This document shows positions 52,599-63,340 of a DNA stretch of 64,000 nucleotides, one piece after another (the first letter of the stretch is position 1; each line of letters begins with the position of its first letter). The notes below the pieces were generated by a model. That model was not told the origin of the DNA, ran no database searches, and was given only the letters and a program-made list of their open reading frames with translations. Both the position numbers and the translations under genes were made by a program. The DNA comes from Adiantum capillus-veneris (taxonomy: Eukaryota > Streptophyta > Polypodiopsida > Polypodiales > Pteridaceae): positions 100,156,087 to 100,220,086 of the forward strand of contig CM043966.1 of NCBI GenBank assembly GCA_014529385.2, given 5' to 3'.

Positions 52599-53345
52599 TC
52601 AATAATATCCAGCCATGATTAAGAATATTTGAAGCTCCTCAACCGTGTGGGGATGTGGCCATTGAAGAATGGCAGCGACCTTGTCGGTGTCCATCTTGAT
52701 GCTAGAATAAGAAATCACATGACCGACGTAATGTATCTCCATTTTAAAGAAATTGCACTTGCTTTGCTTCGCATACAGAGTGTGAGCTCGTAGCTGTTTG
52801 AACACTGATCGTAAGTGTTCTATGTGTTCATCTTCAATCTTACTGTAAATGAGAATGTCATCAAGGAAAACCACAACAAATTTTTCAAGATAGGGACGTG
52901 AGACACTATCTATGAGTGTCATAAATATAGATGGAGCTTTGGTTAAACCAAAAGGCATAACTAAAAATTCAAAATGCTCAAACCGTGTTCTAAAGGCAAT
53001 TTTGGAGATATCTTGCAAAAGGATACGCAACTGGTGGTATTCTGAACGAAGGTCTATCTTTCTATAGTATCTTGTCCCATGGAGTTGATCAAACAACTCA
53101 TCCACTTGAGGTAGAGGATACTTGTTCTTGATGGTTATGGCATTTAATGCGCGATAATCTATGCACATGCATATAGTACCATCTTTCTATTCTACCAATA
53201 GAATTGGTGATGCCCAAGGCGAAGTGCTAGGGCTAATGAAACCATGGGTGAGGTAGTCATCCAATTGACTCTCAACCTCCTTGGCTTCTTTAGCACTCAT
53301 ACGAGAAGGTGGTTTACTCACCGGTTTAGTGCCTGGCAAGACATA
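52599..53345 (-). pseudogene. Gypsy-5C reverse transcriptase
   Basis: The open part (53168-52599) contains [38 protein letters not shown] and the catalytic [10 protein letters not shown] (about 52850-52875). The TAG before KDGT matches copy B. The sequence past YICDYAKINVPM is continuous here, whereas copy B has the 249 bp insertion at that point. Confidence 0.88.
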
Positions 53346-53354
53346 TATGCCATG

Positions 53355-54415
53355 CTACACATCATGTGTAGGGGATAAACCCGATGGTAAATCACTTGAT
53401 AGTACATCACTATACTCCGTGAGTAAGTGAGTCATCTTTTGCCGTGCAAAAGGAGAAAGTAAACTAGAGTTACGCTGGGATGGAGAATCTTGTAATTCTT
53501 GTAATGTTTGTTTTACAACAGTTGCATGTTGCTCAATAGAATTAAAATTGAGAGCACTTTGCTCATTGGATTTGTGAACACTTTGCTTATCATTAGGATT
53601 CATTGCACTTTGCATACCATTACTAGAATTCACAGTACTTTGCTCTTGAGAATTCACAAGACTTGGAGACAAGCAATAACACAAAAAGACTTCATCTATT
53701 AAATCTGCTTTCTGCAAAATAGAAATCTTGGTTGTACATATAAGAGGTGCAGATGGTATATTTTTCTCACCAAGCAAAAGCACATGTCTACCATTGGCCA
53801 TAAAGGATAAGGACTTGTGTTATTAACTAATGTGCAATGTGTTTCCTAAACCATGCAGTCACTCCCGTCCTAAAACTACATCAACACGGTCCATGTTCAT
53901 AACTTGAAAATCAAGGGTCATCGTATAATCTTGAACAATAAGCTTAACCCCTTGCACTACCGTGTCCCATACTTCTTTATCATTCCCAGACATCTGCTCT
54001 ACCACATACTTGTGAGAGCGGGGAGTCTGTGTAAGCTTCAATTTCTTGACTAGCTTATAATTCAGGAAGTTATGAGTTGCACCATCATCCACTAAAATAC
54101 GAACACGTTGTCCGTTAATAGTTCCATGCATGCAAATAAAATCATGTGGGCCTAAGGTGGGCTGCCACATTGAAGCAAGTACACAACACTTGTGATTTTC
54201 TTCCATATGAAGAACCTCTACAACACAATATTTAGGAGATAAATCTAATGTGAGGCGTTGCACCATGTGCATGGCCTTTTCTTGCCTTGTAGAAGAGGAC
54301 AATATTTCTTGTTATGTTGGTCCAAAAGAAATCTAAAACACAAATTGGGTTTGTTTGTATGCTCAAAATCAGCAGTGCCAAGAGATCCACGTGGAGTATC
54401 TCGTGATTTCTTAGG
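53355..54415 (-). pseudogene. Gypsy-5C linker, protease and Gag zinc knuckle
   Basis: From right to left: a degenerate knuckle CFRFLLDQHNKKYC (second Cys lost, about 54345-54300), a protease with VDDGATHNFLNYKL (about 54100-54060), DVVLGRE then TGA, and an open Ser/Gln/Asn-rich linker (53801-53358) repeating the pattern NEQSALNFNS. The sequence directly continues Gag at 59963 once Copia-2 is discounted. Confidence 0.83.
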
Positions 54416-54420
54416 CTTCT

Positions 54421-54612
54421 TGAAGGAGTACGAGTGGAAGTGCGACGCGAGAGAGAGTGCGAGAAGAAGAGCACGACGATATGGTGAACTTGCTCTACTG
54501 TAATGTGTAGAGCATAGTGAGTTCTTATTAGGTTTTAACAAACGAATATGTGTACATACCTGGAGGCCCGCCCACTTAGCTGGGCGACCACATTGGGTTT
54601 TATACCCCAACA
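54421..54612 (-). repeat. Copia-2 3' LTR
   Basis: 192 bp. It ends ...CTCCTTCA on the minus strand and matches 59766-59957. Confidence 0.93.
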
Positions 54613-54779
54613 ACCTCCCACTTAAAGTCCAATGTGGCACTTTAAGTGTGAGAGAAGCTACTATACAAGCTAATATACAAGAGATGTAGAGAAGTGATGT
54701 ACTACCCTACACCTAACCGCTTGCGAAAATGCGCAAAGCTCTCTGAGGGAAGTCCTTTTGTAAGTAGATCAGCAGGATT

Positions 54780-57700
54780 TTATGTGGTGTGAACTTTGAC
54801 AAGTTGAATTTGCTTATCCTCGATCATTTCCCTGATGAAATGATATTTCACATCCACATGCTTTGTCTTTGAGTGATAAACTGGATTGCGAGCTAATTGT
54901 GTAGCACTCTGACTATCACAATATAACACAGGCATCTCTTCTTTGATTCCCAAATCTGTTACTAGTCGATTAAGCCAAATTGATTTTTTGCATGCCTCTG
55001 ATGCTGCAATATATTCAGCCTCTGTAGTAGACTGAGTAACACAATCTTGTAATCTAGAACGCCGTGATACTGCTCCACCAACCAATGTAAAGACATACCC
55101 TGACATAGACCTTCGATTGTCTAAGTCACGTGCATAATCTGAGTCTGTAAAACCCTTTACACTTAGCTCCTGACTCCCTTAGCATATACGCATACTCTTT
55201 GTAGCTTTCAGGTATCTCAATATTCCTTTCACTGCCTCCCAATGTTTCTTGCCTGGGTTTGACATGTATCGACTTACTACTCCCACTGCAAATGCAATGT
55301 CTAGGCGAGTAGCAATCATTGCATACATCAAACTACCCACTGTAGACGCATATGGAATCTTATCCATTTCAGCCTGTTCTTCCTCAGACACAGGACAATC
55401 TTGTTTGCTAAGTTTCACATATGGTGGCAGTGGAACACTCAATGCCTTTCCCTTCTCCATATTGAAACGTTGCAAAACCTTGTCAATATACTCTGTTTGA
55501 GATAACCAAATCAACTTTTTTGATATGTCTCTCTCAATGCGCATACCAAGAATATGACTTGCCGAGTCACCCATGTCTTTCATGTCAAACAACTTTTTTG
55601 ATATGTCTCTCTCAATGTGCATACCAAGAATATGACTTGCCGAGTCACCCATGTCTTTCATGTCAAGCAATTTTTCCATCTTTGACTTCAAAGTTGAAAT
55701 CGTCCAAGTGCTTGCCAGCAATCAACATGTCATCCACATACAAAATAAGGATCAACCAACTGCCATCCTTAGCCTTCTTTGTATATAGACAGTGATCGAA
55801 CTCACTACGTTTGTAGCCCTGAGAAAGCATAAACTCGTGGAACTTATAGTACCATGCCCTCGGTGATTGTTTTAAGCCATAAAGACTCTTTAACAACTGG
55901 CATACCAAATCTTCCTTGCCTTTCTCAACAAACCCTTCTGGCTGCTGCATGTAAATTTCCACATCTAAATCACCATGCAAGAACGCTATCTTGACATCCA
56001 TTTGGTGCAACACCAAATCTAATATGGCAACCAATGCAAGAAAGCATCTCAATGTAGTCATCTTGAAAACCGGAGAGAACACTTCATCAAAGTCAATGCC
56101 TTGTTCTTGCTTAAAGCCCTTGGCAACAAGCCTTGCTTTGTACTTTGGCTGACTATCATGAGTGGTGATCTTATACCTATAAACCCATTTACAAGGTAGA
56201 GCCTTTTTGCCCTGTGATAATTTAACTAGCTTCCATGTTTGGTTTTTATGCAGAGCTGTCATCTCTGATTGCATGGCCAATTGCCAATTCTCGGAGTCCT
56301 TCATTTGCACTTCTTCCTTGTAACATGAAGGCTCATTGCAATCAGTCAACATGACATAGTTCATAGATGGAACAAACCGATCAGGAGGTCGTGAGATACG
56401 TCCCGATTTACGCAAAATATGTGGCTGAGGCTCAACCACAACCTATGGTTCCAGTCTATCCTGTCCTTGCTCCTCTTGAGCCCTGACATTTTGTCTTGCA
56501 CATGCAGGTCCATCTTCTTGGAAGACAACTCTTCTAATATACTCAACCCTCTCTGGTTTAGAATGATATTTGGCTTCATTAAAGTGAACATCATTGCTGC
56601 GGATAACCTTTCTGGATTCGGGATCCCAAAGTCTGTACCCCATCTCACTAGAATTACCATAGCTTAGAAAGATGCACTTTCTACTCTTTGGCTCAAATTT
56701 GTTCCTAAATTCCTTTGGAACATGAGTATATGCCTCACAGCCAAAGACTCTGAGATGCTTGTATGAGGGCATTTTGCCTGACCATACCATCTCTGCCACT
56801 GAATCCTTCTGCAAAACCTTGCTAGGAGATCTATTTATAAGATGAACAGCTGTTGATATAGCTTCAGCCCAAAACCCATTTGGCAGTTGTGCATTAGACA
56901 ACATACTTCTGACCTTCTCTTGTATGGTCCTATTCATCCTCTCAGCAACACCATTTTGAGGAGGATTGTAAGGAGCAGTAAGTTCACGTTTTATACCTTT
57001 TGACTAACAAAAGTCCTGAAAGGCCTTTGAAACATACTCTCCACCATTGTCAGTGCGTAATCATTTAAGCTTCTTGCCACTCTGATTCTCCACAAGTGTC
57101 ACAAATGTTTTGAAAACAGTAAACGCTTCATCCTTGTGCTTGAGAAAGTAAACCCATACTTTCCTCGAGTAATCATCTATAAATGTCATACAGTAAGAAG
57201 CTCCCCCTAGAGATAAGTTAGGCATAGGTCCACACAAATCACTGTGAACAAGTGCCAACTGTGTATCTCTTCTACTGCTTCTATGCTTATGTGGCTGCTG
57301 TGTTGGCTTACCATATAGACAATGTTCACATAATTCAAAATCATTAAATGAAAAGCCAGGCAAATAACCAGAAGGAGACAAGATTTCCATTCCCTTTTTG
57401 GACATATGTCCTAACCGGCTATGCCACAAAGAAACGTTCGGCTGCTCGGTTACATTGATTACATTTTTAGAGACATTTGATACATAAATCATGTGAATTC
57501 CTAGGCTTTACTCCATGTGCTAATGTCATAGAACCCTTGGATAGCTTCCACATGTTTTGTCCAAAAGTGGTGACGTAGCCAGCATCATCAAGTAAACCTG
57601 TGCTGATCAAGCTCTTTGTAATTGCGAGAACATGTCTCACATTTTTCAGGATGAAAGAAGAGCCATTCTGAAACATCAATTGAACATCTCCAACACTTAA

Positions 57701-57928
57701 GATCTCACATGTCTGCCCATTGCCTAGCCGAACATGATCTTTAGTTGTCACATAAGAGGTAAACCACTCCTTGTTTGGAGACACATGAAGTGATGCCCCT
57801 GAGTCTATAATCCAGTCACTCAGTGCATTTCCATCAGATGCTGTAAGAAGAGCTGAGTCCATTGTATTCTTCAAGAAGTAGATGTCTCCTGACACTAGAC
57901 TGTCATCCTTTGCAACAGTGTTTGTCAC
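54780..57928 (-). pseudogene. Copia-2 Pol (protease, integrase, RT, RNase H)
   Basis: From right to left: protease WIIDSGASLHVSP (about 57815-57780); integrase finger LWHSRLGHMSKKGM and CEHCLYGK, core VHSDLCGPM, RTDNGGEY and PPQNGVAERMNRT; RT with CKWVYRYKI, QMDVKIAFLHGDL, SLYGLKQSPRAWY and LYVDDMLIAGK (about 55745-55715); RNase H with TQSTTEAEYIAASEACK and CDSQSATQLARNPVYH. Stops at about 57061, 57010 and 56442, and frameshifts near 57495 and 55700, disable it. RT carries a 26-residue tandem duplication (55512-55667). Confidence 0.93.
55512..55667 (-). repeat. 78 bp in-frame tandem duplication in Copia-2 RT
   Basis: Copies 55512-55589 and 55590-55667 differ at about three bases. Each encodes FDMKDMGDSASHILGM-type residues (26 codons), a segment that occurs once in related copia RTs. 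Confidence 0.9.
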
Positions 57929-57930
57929 AT

Positions 57931-58758
57931 TTATTTCTGAATCTTCACTGAGGACTTGTTCTTCTCACCATGGTCTTTAGCTTTCTCTTTGCCTTTTTCT
58001 GCTTTCCATTCTCTGCAGTCTCTTTTCATGTGACCCTTCTTGCCACAATGGTAGCATTCTATGTCACTCTTGCCTTTAGCACTGCGGGACTTGCTACGAG
58101 ACTGATTCCTCTTTCCACCTTTGTCCTTTTCTTTGGTCCTTCCCCTGACAACTAAGGCTGTTCCTTTGCCTTTGTCCATTGTCTTTCTTTTGGTTTCTTC
58201 AGTAAGCAGACTGCCTTCTACACCTGCTATGGTCAAACCATCTAGAGGTGCAGAATTACTCAAAGCTGTGCGAAAAGTGTCCCAACTTTCTGGCAATGTG
58301 ATCAACAGGAACATAGCTCTAACAGGTTCATCAAACTTGACACCTTGAGCTGACAACTGACTATAGATGGTGTTGAATTCATTCAGATGATTGGACATAG
58401 GTGTCCCTTCTTTCATCTTCAAGTCAATAAGCTTCTTAAGCCAGTATACCTGTGAAGCTGCACTCTGCTTCTCATAAAGATCACTCAACTTTGTCCATGC
58501 TTCATAAGCCGACATCTTGTCTGCTACATTGAAGTAAACGCTTTCTGCCAAAGTCAGCATAATGGTAGAAAGTGCCAATTTATCCATTTCGCTCCATTCA
58601 TCTTCGTCCATATCTTTTGGTTTTATCCCCTTGAGCTTTATAGGTTTTATCTGCTTCTTTTGTACCAACACGTGCCAAATCTGCTTCTTCCACAATGGGA
58701 AATCGGTTCCATCCAGCTTCTTGATATTGTAAAGAGCAGTGTCCTGTGATCCATCCAT
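57931..58758 (-). CDS. Copia-2 Gag, intact open frame
   Basis: A 275-codon frame starting MDGSQDTALYNIKKLDG. It has the copia Gag pattern: FPLWKKQIWHVLVQK near the N-terminus, AYEAWTKLSDLYEK and LKKLIDLKMKEGTPMSNHL in the middle (UBN2-type), a basic stretch RNQSRSKSRSAKGK, and a perfect zinc knuckle CYHCGKKGHMKRDC at about residues 234-247. This protein would bind and package element RNA. It is the best-preserved retroelement frame in the window and could still be translated if transcribed. It ends at 57931, just before the protease frame, which is shifted by one base. Confidence 0.9.
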   Translation of the reverse strand: MDGSQDTALYNIKKLDGTDFPLWKKQIWHVLVQKKQIKPIKLKGIKPKDMDEDEWSEMDKLALSTIMLTLAESVYFNVADKMSAYEAWTKLSDLYEKQSAASQVYWLKKLIDLKMKEGTPMSNHLNEFNTIYSQLSAQGVKFDEPVRAMFLLITLPESWDTFRTALSNSAPLDGLTIAGVEGSLLTEETKRKTMDKGKGTALVVRGRTKEKDKGGKRNQSRSKSRSAKGKSDIECYHCGKKGHMKRDCREWKAEKGKEKAKDHGEKNKSSVKIQK

Positions 58759-58759
58759 A

Positions 58760-59752
58760 GCTACGCTTCACTGTAGTTTACTTTCCTGGGAAAAATTCGG
58801 CAGTGTTTCCCCTGTAAACTGACCTCTGAACCAATATCAACCTGTCAAATGAACCAAGAAAGCTTCAGATTCTGCAGAAATTTCGGCAGAGTCTCCTTTG
58901 TAAAATGGCTCTGGTGTACTCAAATCCAAACCAGAAACAGCTCAAAAAACACTGTCTCTCTAACACTGTAAGCTGCAGGTAAACCTGTCCTGCACCTGTA
59001 CTGGCTCTCACTGTCCTGTAAGCATAGACTGCAACAATGCCTGAACGGCAGTAAAGCAAAGATGCAATCCCAATTGTCTAACTCACAGTCAATACATCCT
59101 AGCTACCTATCTAAGGGTGCTCGAGGGATCGCTCCAAGACTTGTATCACCGAAAGAATCTCAACATTCGAGAATCCCCCAGCTCAATAAAACCTCACTCG
59201 ACCCTCAACAAAGGCTGCAGCAAATATGACAGTACATAGACTTCCCACAAAGTCATACATCCACAAATTTTCCACTGTATGCTGTAACCGCTGCGGCGGT
59301 TGTTTGCTGCGTGACTCACAGCCAGCAAACCCTCAACAGACATACGTCATCTCTGACAATACATCCCATGTGGAAGTACCTGCAATGTCAGGATGAAATC
59401 TGGAATATCAAGCAGCAAACACAAGCTACCTGATGAACTAGTGGATGTCGCCTACAGTCTGTATGTGACACGCCTTCAAGAACTGTGAGCCGTCCTTCGT
59501 TGTGTAGACAGCCATAAATCAGCACTCTGGAAGTGTAGATATCCTCAGCACTTGCAGTCGTAGGCCGAAACCCCAAATTTGCAGAGTCGGATCTGCACCC
59601 GCCAAGACCACGTAGTCGAAAATGTCCCACGCAGAGCTTTGTCGAAGCCGAACGGTGGCCGAGATGACCGTGTCTTCACCTGTCGAATCTCACTCCAATC
59701 TAAGCAAGTGACTCTGGCTACCTGCAAATGCTGCCCCGAGCCTCGATCTGAG
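58760..59752 (-). other. Copia-2 untranslated leader
   Basis: A stretch of about 1 kb between primer site and Gag, without a convincing gene on either strand. Confidence 0.7.
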
Positions 59753-59763
59753 CTCTGATACCA
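59753..59763 (-). other. Copia-2 primer-binding site
   Basis: TGGTATCAGAG on the minus strand, two bases after the 5' LTR end. It matches initiator tRNA-Met. Confidence 0.88.
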
Positions 59764-59765
59764 GT

Positions 59766-59957
59766 TGAAGGAGTACGAGCGGAAGTGCGACGCGAGAGAG
59801 AGTGCGAGAAGAAGAGCACGACGATATGGTGAACTTGCTCTACTGTCATGTGTAGAGCATAGTGAGTTCTTATTAGGTTTTAACAAGAGAATATGTGTAC
59901 ATACCTGGCGGCCCGCCCACTTACCTGGGCGACCACATTGGGCTTTATACCCCAACA
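59766..59957 (-). repeat. Copia-2 5' LTR
   Basis: 192 bp, starting TGTTGGGGTATAAAGCC on the minus strand, with the TATAAA box close to its start. It matches 54421-54612. Confidence 0.93.
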
Positions 59958-59962
59958 CTTCT

Positions 59963-60950
59963 TAGCCTCTTGTGGGCATGGAGAGGTAGATTGTCTCTTA
60001 TTGCTCTTGGAACGTGTGGGAGATCTACCTTGCCATTGGCTCTTAGCCACATTGCTCTTAGCAAAATTATTCTTAGAGTAGGGAATATTTCCCTTCCTCT
60101 CTTGGTCATCATCATATCTTTGGGCATGACTGATGGCTTCTTCCAAAGTTATTGGATGTTGGGTCTTGATATGAAGACGATAGTCTTTGTCAGGACCCTT
60201 ATTAAAACCCCGTATCTTTTGGAATTCATCTAGACCTTCTAGTTTTAATATGATTTCCCGATACTTCAAAAGGTACCGTGTGAGAGAGAGGCGAGACATG
60301 CGGTATGCATCCCATGCTAACCAATTCTTATCTTCTTCATTGGAGTCCAAAAACTCTTTGGAGAAAGAAGCTTGAAACACAGCCCAAGACGGAGGACGAG
60401 CATCTATTGGAAACGTTATCCACCACTTATAGACCTTGCCTTTAAGAGATAGTTTTGTTTCCACAACCGTCTTTTAATCCGGGGTGTGTCTTAATCTATG
60501 AATATCACTCCATTTGTGTAAGAACGTATTGATCGCATCCTTGTTGTGATCACGCTCTTCTCCGTGAAACTCAAGAATGATGATATTCTTAAGCAATGCA
60601 TTGCTACCTTTTGCATCTTCTGAAGCACTTGTCTCTTGGACTCCTTGAGTCGTGCGAGCTTGGTTTCCTTGAATCGTGCCACTTGTGGCTCCTTGAGCCG
60701 TCTGTGAATTCATAAATTTCACAAGTAGCTCAGTAAGATTTGTAACATTTGCATTGAGTGCAGAAAGACTGCGTTCAAGTACGCTTTGGTGATTTCCAAA
60801 AGCAGTCATATCTACAAGTCCATGATCTCCTAGATCATCATCGTCATGCATATTGGTGTTAGCAGCACTTGTGGTTCCCTGATTTTGATCTACGTGCTCA
60901 AAATCAAAAGTGTGCGCAGGTGAGAGATCCTCACTGGCCATGGTAAACAC
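59963..60950 (-). pseudogene. Gypsy-5C Gag, main part
   Basis: The frame starts with MFTMASEDLSPAHTFDFEHV at 60950, and the initiation Met is probably that of MASEDLSP (60941). It runs to a TAA near 60474, then continues in the same style from 60464: KGKVYKWWITFPIDARPP, FSKEFLDSNEEDKNWLAW, RLSLTRYLLKYREIILKLEG, YRLHIKTQHPITLEEAISHA. This is the classical retrotransposon Gag domain. A basic tail with SKSNKRQSTSPCPQEAKK is cut by Copia-2 at 59962. Only one stop interrupts nearly 330 codons. Confidence 0.85.
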
Positions 60951-61663
60951 ACACTAATGTAAAGAGAGAAAAAAAAAACGTTAACTTGTACCTTGTAAAG
61001 CTTGAAGTCTTTGTGTTTTTTATGGTCGACAATTTGCGTCACATGCGAACCTCGCCTTGCAAAACTTATAGCGCTTCACGTATTGTTCGTCGTAAGAACA
61101 CTTTCGTGGATTCTTCACAAAAACTCATTGTTTTTGTGAAGACTTTTGTTCACTTTGAAGTTACCTCCCTGAGGAAAAAAGAATTTTTGGAGGAAAACTT
61201 GCCTTCCTCCAAGAAGTGAAAAGGAAGAGTGAAACTACTTCTTTGAAGTTTAAAGCTTTCCCTTTCCTTGTAGCTTTCTTGTCAACACAAGTATGCTATC
61301 TTTCCTTTTTATACACAACAAGGCTCAATAGCTTGATGGTAAAATGTTGGCCTCTTATCCTCATGGGGTGGGTTCAATACTCCTTTCTTCAAGGGTTAAG
61401 AGGGTCTTTCTATGCGTGCAACCAACGGAGCCTTTGTAGCCTCTATACGGCATTGGTCGCCCGCCTTAAGTCATGCATTGTGGAGGACGTAGGTGGGCGG
61501 TTGCGAGACCGGCTCCCATTGTATGTCTTCACATGCTACACACAAAACACTATGCATGTCTTCTTTTTTGCTGCACAGCGGGGACGTCGCTATCTGCGGA
61601 ACGTGAGAGAGAAGCTGCGTCTTGCATGCACATGCAACCCGTGTTTCTCCATTCCCAAAATTA
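60951..61663 (-). other. Gypsy-5C untranslated leader
   Basis: Homologous in inverted orientation to 47215-47960. No gene. It includes a tRNA-like stretch at about 61318-61400 and ends at the primer-binding site 61675-61664 (TGGTATCCAAGC on the minus strand, a diverged initiator tRNA-Met match). Confidence 0.75.
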
Positions 61664-61676
61664 GCTTGGATACCAG

Positions 61677-61799
61677 TGAAAGGGTGGTGGTAATGCGTGT
61701 GCTAGTCTCCACCCAACCGTCCTATCTTATAGCCTCTCCCTAGCGTACACACTGTTCGGCCGTGCCGGTGGCCTTGCCCGTAGGACCCATGTCCTTACA
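61677..61799 (-). repeat. Gypsy-5C 5' LTR, 123 bp
   Basis: It runs TGTAAGGACATGGG...CCCTTTCA on the minus strand and is followed after one base by the primer-binding site. The same LTR starts copy A at 45377. Confidence 0.8.
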
Positions 61800-62026
61800 C
61801 AAATTTTCCAAGGTTGTGGTAAAGAGGATTGTGTATCCTCGAAAAAACCCAACTTTAGTGTGATCCTAACTACAAATGTTTTAGTTTACCTCCAAATTGG
61901 CGAAGGTTCGAAGTCACGTTCATGGCGCCCGACCATAGCGAGGAAGGGAAAACTCGCATCGGGGCAATCTTCACAAGCCTCCGCCTCACTTGTCTTCATC
62001 GTTAACCATCTTCCCACCTTAACCAC
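61800..62026. other. Flank between the gypsy block and the GC-rich element
   Basis: 61803-61908 continues the AT-rich repeat seen at 44740-45376. 61909-62026 is unassigned. No gene. Confidence 0.5.
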
Positions 62027-62469
62027 TATAAGGGGTATGAGCCTCCCGAGAACGGCCACGGGAGGGGACCCCCCACCTAGACACTGTAGCCTCACTCCAC
62101 GCACTCGCGCACCGTGGGGACTCCACGCAAGGTTCCCCGGGGCACGCTATGACCCGCCGGCGGTGCGGCGGAGCCTGAGGCTACGTGGGGCTAGGGACCC
62201 GGAACGCAAGACCCGCGAAGACCCGCGAAACGCAAACGGCCGTCGACCCATGGAACGCAACCACGCCCGAGCCGGTCCCGTCCGAGCCGAGCCCCCATGA
62301 AGGCAACTCGACCCGAGCCGGTCCCGTCCGAGCCGGGCCCTCCTGAGCCGGTGCCGTCCGCGCCAGGACCCCTTGAAGACAGAAGTCCCCTCCGCCGCGC
62401 GCAGGTATAAATCCCCGCCGGGTCCTTGAAGGTCCCCTCCCCGACGCGCCCAGATTCTGGGGCGTCACA
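62027..62469 (+). repeat. GC-rich miniature element: LTR copy 1
   Basis: From TATAAGGGGTATGAGCC to GGCGTCACA; it lacks only about four bases at the start. It is joined through CT to LTR copy 2. It contains CCCGAGCCGGTCCCGTCCGAG-type short repeats and one GGTATAAATCC box (62404). Confidence 0.8.
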
Positions 62470-62471
62470 CT

Positions 62472-62956
62472 TGTATATAAGGGGTATGAGCCTCCCGAGA
62501 ACGGCCACGGGAGGGGACCCCCCACCTAGACACTGTAGCCTCACTCCACGCACTCGCGCACCGTGGGGACTCCACGCAAGGTTCCCCGGGGCACGCTATG
62601 ACCCGCCGGCGGTGCGGCGGAGCCTGAGGCTACGTGGGGCTAGGGACCCGGAACGCAAGACCCGCGAAGACCCGCGAAACGCAAACGGCCATCGACCCAT
62701 GGAACGCAACCATGCCCGAGCCGGTCCCGTCCGAGCCGGGCCCCCGTGAAGGCAACTCGACCCGAGCCGGGCCCTCCTGAGCCGGTGCCGTCCGCGCCAG
62801 GACCCCTTGAAGACAGAAGTCCCCTCCGCCGCGCGCGGGTATAAATCCCCGCCGGGCCCTTGGAGACAGAAGTCCCCTCCGCCGCGCGTGGGTATAAATC
62901 CCCGCCGGGCCCTTGAAGGTCCCCTCCCCGACGCGCCCAGATTCTGGGGCGTCACA
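62472..62956 (+). repeat. GC-rich miniature element: LTR copy 2
   Basis: 485 bp. Relative to copy 1 it has an extra tandem unit of about 50 bp, so the GGTATAAATCC box occurs twice (about 62839 and 62889). Confidence 0.85.
62839..62899 (+). promoter_or_regulatory. Duplicated TATA box in LTR copy 2
   Basis: Two GGGTATAAATCCCCGCCGGG units lie about 50 bp apart, each preceded by GAAGTCCCCTCCGCCGCGCG. They are probable core promoters for the element transcript. Confidence 0.5.
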
Positions 62957-62958
62957 CT

Positions 62959-62970
62959 TGGTATCAGAGC
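62959..62970 (+). other. Miniature element primer-binding site
   Basis: TGGTATCAGAGC lies two bases (CT) after the LTR end and is complementary to initiator tRNA-Met. Confidence 0.9.
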
Positions 62971-63111
62971 TCCAGAAACGAGCTCCTGGAAGACGAGCCG
63001 AAGACCGACGTGCCCGACGCGCACGATCCTCACGACGACTCCAACCGCAATGGCCCGGGTCGTCAAAATCTTGGTGAAGAGAGCTCCAGAAAGCAACCAC
63101 ATGCCCTCCGC

Positions 63112-63340
63112 CCCGTGACGCGTTCCCTGAACACCGGGCCGTCACCCGTGACCCGCACCGGCCCCGATCCGAGCCGGGCACCTCCATGAGAAAAAGGAAA
63201 GATGCGAGCCAGACAGGGCTCTTCGTGACGCGTCCAAACAACGGGCCATCACCCGTGACCCGCGCCGGCCCCGATCCGAGCCGGGCACCCCCAAACACAA
63301 AAAGCAAAGATGCGAGCCAGACAGGGCTCCCCACATGAAG
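63112..63340 (+). repeat. Interior tandem repeat of the miniature element
   Basis: Two units of about 110 bp, each with CGGGCC(A/G)TCACCCGTGACCC, CCCCGATCCGAGCCGGGCAC and GATGCGAGCCAGACAGGG. The GATGCGAGCCAGACAGGG phrase recurs a third time at about 63350. Confidence 0.75.

Larger units (their letters stand above)
54421..59957 (-). mobile_element. Complete Ty1/copia element (Copia-2)
   Basis: 5,537 bp long, with 192 bp LTRs (54421-54612 and 59766-59957) starting TGTTGGGGTATAAA on the minus strand and differing at about eight positions (4%). A perfect 5 bp duplication, CTTCT, flanks it (54416-54420 and 59958-59962). The primer site (TGGTATCAGAG) is at 59763-59753 and the purine tract (AGTGGGAGGT) at 54622-54613. 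Gag, protease, integrase, RT and RNase H are present in copia order, with a few stops and frameshifts. It inserted only in arm C of the inverted duplication. Confidence 0.95.
52143..61799 (-). mobile_element. Gypsy-5C, minus-strand arm, with 5' LTR and nested Copia-2
   Basis: Read from right to left it has a 123 bp 5' LTR (61799-61677), primer-binding site, leader, Gag (60950-59963 and 54415-54250), protease, RT and most of RNase H, ending at the inversion junction. A 5.5 kb copia element (54421-59957) splits Gag with a perfect CTTCT duplication. The LTR is very short for a gypsy element. Shared stops with copy B show common descent at DNA level. Confidence 0.87.

Noticed and set aside
61216-61743. 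175-codon plus-strand frame
   Set aside because: It is antisense to the gypsy leader and LTR, has no domain, and the homologous stretch in copy B is not open in the same way.
62181-63334. Long Gly/Arg/Pro-rich frames in the GC-rich element
   Set aside because: They appear in several frames on both strands, as expected for GC-rich tandem repeats with few stop codons. No domain is present.
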